Assembly: GCA_030599175.1 (NCBI GenBank)
Contig: JAUVON010000213.1
Location: forward strand, 1-5,334
Length of the DNA stretch: 5,334 bases
Reading direction: 5' to 3'
Source of the DNA: Desulfobulbaceae bacterium
GTDB lineage: Bacteria > Desulfobacterota > Desulfobulbia > Desulfobulbales > Desulfocapsaceae
The notes beneath the pieces are model-generated. The model searched no databases. It saw only the letters and a list, made by a program, of their open reading frames with translations, and was not told the origin of the DNA. Made by a program: the position numbers and the translations under genes. The first letter of the stretch is position 1. Every line of letters begins with the position of its first letter. Of the stretch, positions 1-5,334 are shown piece after piece.

Positions 1-1864
1 AGATATCGACCGGATCATTTTTGTAGTGAAGGGGAGAATTTTCTCCATGACGGCTTCCTGATAAGACCGCAGTGAGGCGACTCTTTTCAGTAGGCTGAAT
101 GTTCTCACCGACCGGAATGAAAATTTTTCCTATTTCAAACATTTGAACCGCAGTCTTTTGAAAACTGATGTTTCTTTTGACATTTTCCAACAGGGATGGC
201 AGAAGCATGGATCGCATCACAGCCTGGTCTTCATTGAGTGGATTAAGAAGAGCAACAGTTTGACGTCGTATATCTGTACCGGATAGAGACAGCATGTCAG
301 CATGGTCTGCGGATACAAAACTGTAATTAATCGCTTCGGTATAGCCAATGGAGGTGAGATCAATTGCCAGCTTATTGCGCTTCAGCCGACTACTGTCCTG
401 TTCAGGATAACTGAGACTAACCTGGGGCAGGGTGACGGGGATATTGTCATATCCGTATAAACGTGCAACTTCTTCAACCAGATCCGCCTCTCGTTCAATA
501 TCAATCCTGAAGGATGGAGGATTAACCCAGAGTGTATCCTCATCTTTATCTCTGCAGCGAATATCTATAGATTCAAGCAGTTTTGCCATAGCATCAGCAG
601 TGAGGTCAGTACCAAGAAGACTATTGGTGCGGGATATTCGAAGAGTCTGTGAGTTGAGTGGTTTTTTGCCGCCATAGACATCGATACCGTCATCGGATAG
701 TTTCCCGCCTGCAATTTCACAAATAAGGTCAGTTGCACGGTTAAGAGCATTTATTGTGCCGTCAGGATCGACACCACGCTCAAAGCGGTAGGAAGCATCT
801 GTTGCGAGATTGAGTTTTCTTGCTGTTTTTCTGATAGAGACAGCGTTGAAACAGGCACTTTCCAGAAGGATATTTGTGGTTGTATCTGTTACTTCAGAGT
901 TCATGCCGCCCATGACTCCGGCAACAGCGATCGGCTTTTCACCGTCGCAGATCAGCAAGGTGTCCGGATCTATTGGACGCTTGCTGTTATCCAGGGTAGT
1001 AAAGGTTGTTTCATTTTCCCGTGGTGTACGAACAATAATTTTTTGCTCAGCCAGAGTGTCAAAGTCGAAGGCATGCAGGGGCTGGCCATATTCCATCATG
1101 ACAAAATTCGTGATATCGACAATATTGTTGATCGGTCGCAAGCCTATAGAGAGAAGACGTTTTCTCAGCCACCAGGGTGATGGGCCGATGGTTATGTTTT
1201 TGATCAGCTTGCCGGCATAACGTGGACAGAGTTCGTCGGATTCGACAGCAACTGAGAACTCATTGCTGGCATGTTCTGTTTTTGCACCAGTTACCGGGAT
1301 TGTCAGCGGTTTTTCAGTAATGCCACCGATTTCTCTGGCGATGCCTATCACAGATGCACAGTCAGGTCGATTGGGAGTCAGGTCAACTTCAATAAAAATG
1401 TCGTCCAGGCCCATGGTTTTGATAAAAGACTTTCCCGGTGTCGTACCTTCAGGCAGTTCCATGATTCCGGTATGATCATCACTGAGCTGCAGTTCACTCT
1501 CTGAACAGATCATACCAAAGGATTCTATGCCTCTAACCTTGGATTTTTTTATTTTAAGATTTCCAGGGAGGAGGGTGCCGGGGACGGCAACGACTACAGC
1601 AAGGCCTTTTCTCACGTTGGGTGCGCCGCAGACAATCTGCAATGTTTCCTCGCCAACATCGACCTGGCAGAGGCTGAGTTTGTCTGCGTTCGGGTGTTTT
1701 TCACAGGAAACTACAAGCCCGGTCTTCAGGGGAGAAAGTTCCTGGTAGAGAGGAGTCATTGAGTCAACTTCCAAACCAAGCATAGTGAGTCGGTCTGCAA
1801 GTTGTTCAGGGGTGAGACCTGCCGTATCTACATAGTTCTGCAACCAGTTTAAGGTAAACTTCAT
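1..1864 (-). CDS. pheT: Phenylalanyl-tRNA synthetase beta subunit, 3'-truncated by window edge
   Basis: Beta subunit of the cytoplasmic alpha2beta2 enzyme that charges tRNA-Phe; it binds the tRNA and hydrolyses Tyr-tRNA-Phe. The minus frame is open from the ATG at 1864-1862 to the left edge (621 codons of a family norm near 800), with no frameshift. Seen in order: N-terminal start MKFTLNWLQNYV; an EMAP/OB-fold tRNA-binding domain (about residues 40-150) with HPNADK, CGAPNV and RGIESFGMICSESEL; a B3/4 editing domain (about 212-365) with NNIVDITNFVMMEYGQ and FERGVDPD; a B5 domain (about 405-477) with FRIDIEREADLVEEVAR and GYDNIP; then the start of the catalytic-like core (GYTEAINYSFVS). D455, D461, E464 and E465 have the spacing of the family's Mg2+ ligands. 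The C-terminal anticodon-binding (FDX-ACB) domain lies outside the window. Only a weak purine stretch (AGAAAAAGA) precedes the ATG, directly after a hairpin. It follows pheS by 88 nt. Confidence 0.98.
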   Translation of the reverse strand, partial: MKFTLNWLQNYVDTAGLTPEQLADRLTMLGLEVDSMTPLYQELSPLKTGLVVSCEKHPNADKLSLCQVDVGEETLQIVCGAPNVRKGLAVVVAVPGTLLPGNLKIKKSKVRGIESFGMICSESELQLSDDHTGIMELPEGTTPGKSFIKTMGLDDIFIEVDLTPNRPDCASVIGIAREIGGITEKPLTIPVTGAKTEHASNEFSVAVESDELCPRYAGKLIKNITIGPSPWWLRKRLLSIGLRPINNIVDITNFVMMEYGQPLHAFDFDTLAEQKIIVRTPRENETTFTTLDNSKRPIDPDTLLICDGEKPIAVAGVMGGMNSEVTDTTTNILLESACFNAVSIRKTARKLNLATDASYRFERGVDPDGTINALNRATDLICEIAGGKLSDDGIDVYGGKKPLNSQTLRISRTNSLLGTDLTADAMAKLLESIDIRCRDKDEDTLWVNPPSFRIDIEREADLVEEVARLYGYDNIPVTLPQVSLSYPEQDSSRLKRNKLAIDLTSIGYTEAINYSFVSADHADMLSLSGTDIRRQTVALLNPLNEDQAVMRSMLLPSLLENVKRNISFQKTAVQMFEIGKIFIPVGENIQPTEKSRLTAVLSGSRHGENSPLHYKNDPVDI

Positions 1865-1876
1865 AGTTCTTTTTCT

Positions 1877-1911
1877 AAGGCACTAGCCCCGATAAACGGG
1901 ATAAGCGCCTT
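1877..1911 (-). promoter_or_regulatory. Stable RNA hairpin immediately upstream of pheT
   Basis: On the minus strand AAGGCGCT (1911-1904) pairs with AGTGCCTT (1884-1877) through 8 bp including one G-U. After a 2x2 internal mismatch, TCCCG pairs with CGGGG (5 bp, one G-U) around a TTTAT loop. The hairpin ends 12 nt before the pheT ATG, so it abuts the weak purine-rich ribosome site. It might modulate pheT translation, stabilise the mRNA or be a dispersed repeat. It has no U-tract and so does not look like a terminator. Confidence 0.45.
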
Positions 1912-1920
1912 CACCAAATT

Positions 1921-1951
1921 TTTTATAAAAGCCTTAAAAAATTTATAAGGC
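1921..1951 (-). promoter_or_regulatory. AT-rich hairpin with short T-run just after pheS
   Basis: Directly after the pheS stop, minus-strand GCCTTA (1951-1946) pairs with TAAGGC (1936-1931) around a 9-nt AT-rich loop, followed by TTTTATAAAA. The layout resembles a weak intrinsic terminator or pause site, which could lower pheT transcription relative to pheS. With a 6-bp, half A-T stem it is unlikely to terminate strongly. The AGTGCCTTA containing its left arm could instead pair with AAGGCGCT (1911-1904), so it competes with the downstream hairpin. Confidence 0.3.
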
Positions 1952-1952
1952 A

Positions 1953-2969
1953 CTAAAATTGTGAAAGAAAACGCTGGTCGTTTTCATAAAAGAGTCGGAT
2001 ATCATCAATGCCGTATTTCAGCATTGCAATGCGTTCAATTCCGAGGCCAAAGGCAAATCCGCTATATACTTCAGGATCGTAACCAACCATTTTAAATACT
2101 TCAGGGTCGATCATACCGGATCCAAGAATCTCAAGCCATCCGGTTTTCTGGCATATTCGGCAGCCGGCACCGTCACACATGACGCAGGCAATATCCACCT
2201 CTGCACTCGGTTCAGTGAATGGGAAGAAGCTGGGACGAAAGCGCAGAGACAGATCTTTTTCAAACATCTGTCGGATAAAGACCGTGAGTATACCTTTAAG
2301 GTCTGCAAAAGAGACATCCTTGTCAACCAGAAAACCTTCCACCTGCTGAAACATGGGGGTATGGGTAATATCCGAATCACACCTGTACACCTTGCCGGGG
2401 GCAATGAGGCGCAGGGGAGGCTGCTGTACTTCCATCACCCGGGCCTGCATCGGAGATGTATGGGTTCGCAGCAGTATGGAATCACTTATATAGAAGGTAT
2501 CATGCATATCCCTGGCAGGATGATGGGCGGGGATATTTAAGGCCTCAAAATTATAATGATCGGTCTCCACATCCGGTCCTTCAGCAACAGAAAAACCGAG
2601 TTGTTCAAAAATGGCGCAGGCTTCATTCATCACCTGGGTTACAGGGTGAAGTTTGCCGGGAGCAGACCATCTGCCGGGAAGGGTAAGGTCAGGTATAACA
2701 CCATCTTGGCGGGTAGTTTGGGGGCCAGCTTTCAGGGAAGTTTGTTTTACTTCAAAGAGTTTCGCAACTTCATTTTTAAGCCTGTTTGCCAGTTGTCCAA
2801 GACGGGGCCTGTCCTCCTTTGCAACCGCTCCCAGTTGCCGCATAGCTGTACTGAAGCGACCTTTGCGCCCCAGAAAACGAATCCTGAACTCCTCCAACTG
2901 GTCAACAGTGCTCAGTTCTGCCAGTTGTTCTTTAGCCTCGTTTTCCAGGCTTTGTAGCTCTTGTTCCAT
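1953..2969 (-). CDS. pheS: Phenylalanyl-tRNA synthetase alpha subunit
   Basis: Catalytic alpha subunit of the class II enzyme that activates Phe with ATP and transfers it to tRNA-Phe; it works with PheT, encoded just downstream. It has 338 residues, slightly longer than the E. coli protein (327). Seen: N-terminal coiled-coil arm (about 1-85) that contacts tRNA; core start LPGR and LHPV (about 97-109); [11 protein letters not shown] (149-159); motif 2 around [19 protein letters not shown] (194-212); [11 protein letters not shown] (249-259); motif 3 [17 protein letters not shown] (304-320). A306 matches the E. coli A294 position that shapes the Phe pocket. An insert with C262, C265, C270 and C273 (CxxC-x4-CxxC) looks metal-binding and is known in part of this family. 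The ATG at 2969-2967 gives the expected N-terminus, but no Shine-Dalgarno is visible before it (TTATTTCACC). Expression is probably set by the leader and hairpin upstream. Confidence 0.98.
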   Translation of the reverse strand: MEQELQSLENEAKEQLAELSTVDQLEEFRIRFLGRKGRFSTAMRQLGAVAKEDRPRLGQLANRLKNEVAKLFEVKQTSLKAGPQTTRQDGVIPDLTLPGRWSAPGKLHPVTQVMNEACAIFEQLGFSVAEGPDVETDHYNFEALNIPAHHPARDMHDTFYISDSILLRTHTSPMQARVMEVQQPPLRLIAPGKVYRCDSDITHTPMFQQVEGFLVDKDVSFADLKGILTVFIRQMFEKDLSLRFRPSFFPFTEPSAEVDIACVMCDGAGCRICQKTGWLEILGSGMIDPEVFKMVGYDPEVYSGFAFGLGIERIAMLKYGIDDIRLFYENDQRFLSQF

Positions 2970-2986
2970 GGTGAAATAATATGCTC

Positions 2987-3030
2987 AAAGAAATAGTAAA
3001 CCGGTTTTTAGTTTAAAACCAAAAACCGGC
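2987..3030 (-). terminator. Candidate attenuator hairpin of pheST
   Basis: Minus-strand CCGGTTTTT (3029-3021) pairs perfectly with AAAAACCGG (3009-3001). The stem continues inward through a G-U, a G-C and two A-T pairs, giving 13 continuous pairs with a 3-nt loop (a longer loop if the inner A-T pairs open). It is followed by a U-rich but interrupted tail (TTTACTATTTCTTT). Its left arm overlaps codons 6-10 of the aromatic leader peptide, so ribosome position on the leader would decide whether the hairpin forms. It sits between rplT and pheS, where E. coli has the pheM attenuator. The U-tract is imperfect, so termination may be partial, as an attenuator inside an operon would need. Confidence 0.6.
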
Positions 3031-3045
3031 ATACAGAAAAATCAT
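3013..3045 (-). CDS. pheM-like Phe-rich leader peptide MIFLYAGFWF
   Basis: A ten-codon frame starts at ATG 3045-3043, 19 nt after the rplT stop, and ends at TAA 3015-3013. It reads MIFLYAGFWF. Five of ten residues are aromatic, with Phe at codons 3, 8 and 10, Trp at 9 and Tyr at 5. The last Phe codons lie in the left arm of the strong hairpin just before pheS. In E. coli the Phe-rich pheM leader occupies this same operon position and couples pheST transcription to charged tRNA-Phe. Inference: ribosomes waiting at the Phe codons when Phe-tRNA is scarce would keep the hairpin from forming and let transcription enter pheS. Weak points: no clear Shine-Dalgarno before the ATG, and no obvious competing antiterminator stem. 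It is unlikely to have any function as a peptide. Confidence 0.6.
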   Translation of the reverse strand: MIFLYAGFWF

Positions 3046-3064
3046 GATACAGGGGATAGTCTGG

Positions 3065-3421
3065 TTATGCGTTAGCTTCTTTCGCAACCTGCACTACCTT
3101 TGAAAAGGCATCTGCATCAAGAATAGCGAGATTGGCAAGTACCTTTCGGTCAAGATCCACCTGAGCTTTTTTCAGACCTCCCATCAACTTGCTGTAGCTC
3201 ATATCGTTCATGCGTGCTCCGGCATTGATACGGGCAATCCAGAGACGACGAAAATCTCTTTTCTTGCTTCGCCTGTCGCGGTATGCATAACATAATGCGC
3301 GATCAACCGCCTCTGTGGCAGTTCTGTAGAGGCGTGATCTTCCACCTCTATAACCTTTTGCGAGTTTTAGAACTCTATTTCTTCTTCTGCGTGCCTTAAA
3401 ACCTCGTGTTACGCGTGGCAT
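3065..3421 (-). CDS. rplT: 50S ribosomal protein L20
   Basis: L20 (bL20) binds 23S rRNA domain II early in 50S assembly. The 118-residue product has the family length and its signature N-terminus ([24 protein letters not shown]), an Arg/Lys-rich extended tail that threads into rRNA. It then has the conserved [20 protein letters not shown] segment and a globular C-terminal half ([22 protein letters not shown]). GAGGAG (3434-3429) lies 7 nt before the ATG. It follows rpmI by 17 nt and is surely co-transcribed with it. In E. coli L20 represses rpmI-rplT translation by binding their mRNA; I cannot identify that site here. The 95-nt gap after the stop carries the pheST leader. Confidence 0.99.
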   Translation of the reverse strand: MPRVTRGFKARRRRNRVLKLAKGYRGGRSRLYRTATEAVDRALCYAYRDRRSKKRDFRRLWIARINAGARMNDMSYSKLMGGLKKAQVDLDRKVLANLAILDADAFSKVVQVAKEANA

Positions 3422-3438
3422 GGGTATACTCCTCGATA

Positions 3439-3636
3439 TTACATGTATGGTAAAATTTTCTTTATTGCCTTAACGTTGGAAGGATCAACGAGTCCTGCTT
3501 TTCGTAATCCACGTTTCTGCTTTGTACTTTTTTTGGTCAGGATATGACTGGCATAAGCCTTGTTCCGCTTGATTTTACCTGACCCGGTTGCTTTGAAGCG
3601 CTTTGCTGCACCTCTGTTTGTTTTCATTTTCGGCAT
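3439..3636 (-). CDS. rpmI: 50S ribosomal protein L35
   Basis: L35 (bL35) is a small, very basic protein of the large ribosomal subunit. The 65-residue product has the family length and sequence: [20 protein letters not shown] at the start, the [20 protein letters not shown] centre, and the [10 protein letters not shown] end. Lys and Arg dominate, as expected for an rRNA-binding protein. AAAGGAG (3650-3644) sits 7 nt before the ATG, a strong ribosome site. It lies between infC (58 nt upstream) and rplT (17 nt downstream), its usual place. The spacer before it has a possible loose 5-bp stem (CACCT at 3681-3677 with AGGTG at 3656-3652) just ahead of the Shine-Dalgarno, which might belong to L20 feedback control but is weak on its own. 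Confidence 0.99.
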   Translation of the reverse strand: MPKMKTNRGAAKRFKATGSGKIKRNKAYASHILTKKSTKQKRGLRKAGLVDPSNVKAIKKILPYM

Positions 3637-3694
3637 GATGTCACTCCTTTACACCTCTACGTTACTTGCCTGTTGAAGGTGCTTATGGTTCGGT

Positions 3695-4237
3695 TTAAGT
3701 TTTTGGCCCTACAAACATTACCAGCTGACGACCCTCCATCTTAGGCATTTGCAGGATAACTGCATCATCTTTGAGGGTGTCGGCAATTCGGTTCATTGCA
3801 TCAATGCCAACAGTCTGGGAGTAGACAATTTCTCTCCCTCTGAACCGCATGGTTAATTTCACTCTATTGTTATTCGCCAGGAATTTCTTGATATTCTTAA
3901 TTTTAAAGTTGAGGTCATGCACATCGGTTTTAGGCCGGAACTTGATCTCTTTTGTCTCTATGATAACCTGCTTTTTCTTGGCTTCCTGTGTCTTTTTCTT
4001 CTGCTCGTAGCGGAATTTATCGTAATTCATTATCCGGCATACAGGAGGATCGGCATTTGCAGACATCAACACCAGATCAAGCCCGGCTTCATAAGCAGTA
4101 TTACGCGCCTCTTCTGAAGTAACTACCCCCAACTGCTCACTGTCTTTACCGATCAACCGTACGTTGGGAAAGCGAATCTGCTCATTTGTCTGTACCTTAA
4201 CTTCACGCTGAACCGGAGCCTGTCTTCCTCTTCTGAT
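3695..4237 (-). CDS. infC: Translation initiation factor IF-3 with AUC start codon
   Basis: IF3 binds the 30S subunit, keeps it from joining 50S and proofreads the start codon and initiator tRNA. From the ATC at 4237-4235 the product has 180 residues, the same length as E. coli IF3. It has an N-terminal domain (about 1-78: QIRFPNVRLIG, PPVCRIMNYDKFRYE), a Lys-rich linker (about 79-95) and a C-terminal 30S-binding domain (about 96-180: KEIKFRPKTDVHDLNFK, LTMRFRGREI, MEGRQLVM). The ATC is chosen because AGGAGGT lies 6 nt upstream, no ATG, GTG or TTG precedes TTG codon 28 in this frame, and starting there would delete conserved N-terminal sequence. IF3 rejects non-AUG starts, so this codon implies the autogenous repression known for E. 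coli infC (AUU). Myxococcus xanthus infC (dsg) is reported to start with AUC. Confidence 0.96.
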   Translation of the reverse strand: MRRGRQAPVQREVKVQTNEQIRFPNVRLIGKDSEQLGVVTSEEARNTAYEAGLDLVLMSANADPPVCRIMNYDKFRYEQKKKTQEAKKKQVIIETKEIKFRPKTDVHDLNFKIKNIKKFLANNNRVKLTMRFRGREIVYSQTVGIDAMNRIADTLKDDAVILQMPKMEGRQLVMFVGPKT

Positions 4238-4250
4238 AACTTTACCTCCT
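4235..4250 (-). promoter_or_regulatory. Strong Shine-Dalgarno and AUC start of infC
   Basis: AGGAGGT (4250-4244) is a near-perfect anti-16S match, placed 6 nt before ATC (4237-4235). This spacing fixes the infC start. An in-frame ATT at 4255-4253 lies upstream of the Shine-Dalgarno and has none of its own, and a TAA immediately before it closes the frame. Pairing an excellent ribosome site with a poor start codon is the arrangement expected if IF3 tunes its own synthesis. Confidence 0.8.
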
Positions 4251-4303
4251 CGAATTTACGAGCTTAAATGAAATATCCGTCTGGTGAAATGATGAGACTG
4301 CAG

Positions 4304-4332
4304 ATCATATTCCCAGATCCAAATTGTTACAA
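4304..4332 (-). promoter_or_regulatory. Candidate sigma70-type promoter for infC-rpmI-rplT
   Basis: In the 107-bp thrS-infC spacer, minus-strand TTGTAA (4332-4327) and TATGAT (4309-4304) are separated by 17 bp, matching the -35 and -10 consensus at 4 and 5 of 6 positions. Transcription would begin near 4297, leaving a leader of about 60 nt before infC. An internal promoter would let the factor and ribosomal protein genes be expressed apart from thrS. AT-rich spacers often give such matches by chance. Confidence 0.35.
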
Positions 4333-4344
4333 ATTACCAAGGTA

Positions 4345-5334
4345 CTAAACACCTCGTCCCTCTTTTACCTCATCCGCAACCTTATCAATGAACTCGGAAG
4401 CAGTCATAGGGGGCAGGTTCTTACCGTCACGAAGGCGAACAGTAATTGTACCGTTTTCCTTTTCTCTTTCGCCGACTATGAGCATATAGGGAATTTTATT
4501 TACCTGTGCCTCTCTGATCTTATAGCTCAATTTTTCATTGCGCAAATCTTTTTCTATTCGTATCCCTCCCTGACGGAGTACTTTGAATATTTTTTCGCAA
4601 TATTCAAACTGATCATCAGTGATATTGAGAATTCGCGCTTGAACAGGTGCAAACCAGAGCGGAAATACACCAGCATAATGCTCAATCAACACACCTATAA
4701 AACGTTCAAGAGAGCCCATAAGTGCCCGGTGAATCATGATGGGCTGATGTTCACTGTTATCTTTTCCGATATAACTGAGTTGAAAACGTTCAGGGAGATT
4801 GAAATCTACCTGTATAGTAGAACACTGCCAGGATCGTCCGAGCTGATCTTTAATCTTAATATCGATTTTAGGTCCGTAGAATACACCTTCACCGGGGTCG
4901 ATCTCAAAGTCGAGGCCTTTTTTCTCAAGGGCAAGTTTAAGAGATTCCGTGGCCAGGTCCCAGTTTTCATCTGAGCCGACATATTTTTCTGGACGGGTGG
5001 AAAGGTAAATATCATACTGATCAAAGCCAAACGTTTTGAGGATAAGCAGGTTAAGTTCAAGTATGTTGAATATCTCATCCTCAAGCTGATCAGGGCGACA
5101 AAAAATGTGAGCATCATCCTGGGTAAAGCCGCGAACGCGAAGGAGGCCGTGAAGAGCCCCGGCCCGTTCGTATCTGTATACTGTTCCCAGTTCACACCAG
5201 CGGATTGGAAGCTCTCTGTAACTGCGTTTCCTGTTGTTATACACTCCGATATGGAAAGGACAGTTCATCGGTTTGAGCTGATATGCTATCCCATCGATAT
5301 CCATCGGTGCATACATGTTTTCACTGTAGAAATC
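4345..5334 (-). CDS. thrS: Threonyl-tRNA synthetase, C-terminal half (5' end outside window)
   Basis: Class II synthetase that charges tRNA-Thr in the cytoplasm. The minus frame is open from the right edge to TAG at 4347-4345, giving the last 329 residues of a protein usually near 640. The N-terminal TGS and editing domains and the motif 1 region lie outside. In fragment numbering, the zinc ligands C25 (PMNCP), H76 (DDAHIF) and H202 (HRALMGS) have the same spacing (51 and 126) as E. coli C334, H385 and H511. R54 in motif 2 ([19 protein letters not shown]) matches E. coli R363. Motif 3 is [17 protein letters not shown] (206-222). The anticodon-binding domain fills about 228-329, starting at [12 protein letters not shown]. 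The ATG at 5316 is internal, since DFYSEN continues the family sequence upstream of it. thrS opens this operon segment and infC follows after 107 nt. Confidence 0.98.
   Translation of the reverse strand, partial: DFYSENMYAPMDIDGIAYQLKPMNCPFHIGVYNNRKRSYRELPIRWCELGTVYRYERAGALHGLLRVRGFTQDDAHIFCRPDQLEDEIFNILELNLLILKTFGFDQYDIYLSTRPEKYVGSDENWDLATESLKLALEKKGLDFEIDPGEGVFYGPKIDIKIKDQLGRSWQCSTIQVDFNLPERFQLSYIGKDNSEHQPIMIHRALMGSLERFIGVLIEHYAGVFPLWFAPVQARILNITDDQFEYCEKIFKVLRQGGIRIEKDLRNEKLSYKIREAQVNKIPYMLIVGEREKENGTITVRLRDGKNLPPMTASEFIDKVADEVKEGRGV

Larger units (their letters stand above)
1861..1953 (-). other. Possible 30-codon coupled reading frame between pheS and pheT
   Basis: In the pheS-pheT spacer a GTG (1953-1951) shares its first base with the TAG stop of pheS (TAGTG). 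The frame stays open for 30 codons to a TGA (1863-1861) that overlaps the pheT ATG (ATGA). The peptide begins (M)PYKFFKAFIKNLV and ends GASALEKEL; it has four Phe codons and five Lys. The overlaps at both ends would allow translational coupling of pheS to pheT across a spacer where pheT has only a weak ribosome site. No Shine-Dalgarno precedes the GTG, I recognise no family, and an open frame this short can arise by chance. It overlaps the hairpins described separately, so it may be no more than a by-product of a structured repeat. Confidence 0.2.
1876..1955. repeat. 10-bp direct repeat flanking a 60-bp spacer segment
   Basis: TAAGGCACTA occurs at 1876-1885 and again at 1946-1955, exactly 70 bp apart. 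The right copy includes the pheS stop codon (TAG on the minus strand). Removing one copy plus the 60 bp between them would leave pheS and pheT only 18 nt apart, a more ordinary spacing. This could be the footprint of a small inserted element with a target duplication, or part of a dispersed palindromic repeat. The left copy also forms the outer arm of the hairpin at 1877-1911, which argues that the repeat belongs to the element and is not a random target duplication. Confidence 0.5.

Noticed and set aside
1..1864. Possible frameshift or pseudogene state of pheT
   Set aside because: Translating the whole minus frame by hand gave one uninterrupted reading with every expected domain motif in order.
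3652..3681. rpmI leader stem as an L20-binding site
   Set aside because: Only 5 bp around a 20-nt loop, with no recognisable likeness to a 23S rRNA L20 site. It is mentioned under rpmI but is too weak for a separate feature.
4154..4156. TTG as the infC start
   Set aside because: It has no Shine-Dalgarno and would delete residues such as QIRFPNV that match the conserved IF3 N-terminus. The ATC at 4237-4235 has an excellent ribosome site.
4324..4974. 216-codon open frame on the plus strand opposite thrS
   Set aside because: It lies antisense to strongly conserved thrS sequence, has no recognisable domain or ribosome site, and is best read as a codon-bias shadow. The same holds for plus-strand frames at 432-677, 810-1220, 1263-1504, 1527-1748, 2456-2979 and 3917-4117.
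4806..5195. 129-codon minus-strand frame within thrS
   Set aside because: It is in another frame of thrS, whose in-frame zinc ligands and motifs 2 and 3 are intact. The same applies to 2111-2404 within pheS and 565-750 within pheT.
5314..5316. ATG as the thrS start
   Set aside because: The frame stays open to the window edge with family sequence (DFYSEN) upstream, and half of the known ThrS length would be missing. It is an internal Met.

Overview
The window lies entirely inside one conserved translation operon, read on the minus strand (right to left): thrS (3' half only) -> infC -> rpmI -> rplT -> [leader peptide and hairpin] -> pheS -> pheT (runs off the left edge). The products are threonyl-tRNA synthetase, initiation factor IF3, ribosomal proteins L35 and L20, and the two subunits of phenylalanyl-tRNA synthetase. 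No mobile element, CRISPR array, tRNA or rRNA was seen, and no gene-free stretch exceeds about 110 bp. The plus strand holds only shadow reading frames.

Organism: a bacterium of moderate GC. The gene order is shared by many Proteobacteria and relatives. An AUC start on infC, the form reported for Myxococcus xanthus dsg/infC, a four-cysteine PheS and the general protein style suggest a deltaproteobacterium (Desulfobacterota or related phyla). This is an impression, not a proof.

Layout: 5334-4345 thrS C-terminal 329 residues; 4344-4238 spacer with a sigma70-like promoter candidate and a strong Shine-Dalgarno; 4237-3695 infC (180 aa from an AUC codon); 3636-3439 rpmI; 3421-3065 rplT; 3064-2970 spacer with a ten-residue aromatic-rich reading frame (MIFLYAGFWF) running into a 13-bp hairpin, which looks like a pheM-type attenuator; 2969-1953 pheS; 1952-1865 an 88-bp structured spacer with two hairpins, a 10-bp direct repeat and a 30-codon frame that overlaps both neighbouring genes; 1864-1 pheT (first 621 codons).

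The regulatory DNA is the most interesting part. IF3 probably controls its own translation through its non-AUG start. Phe-tRNA supply probably controls pheST through the leader peptide between rplT and pheS, and the pheS-pheT spacer carries an unexplained, possibly switchable, fold. infC, rpmI and rplT have good Shine-Dalgarno sequences, whereas pheS and pheT do not.
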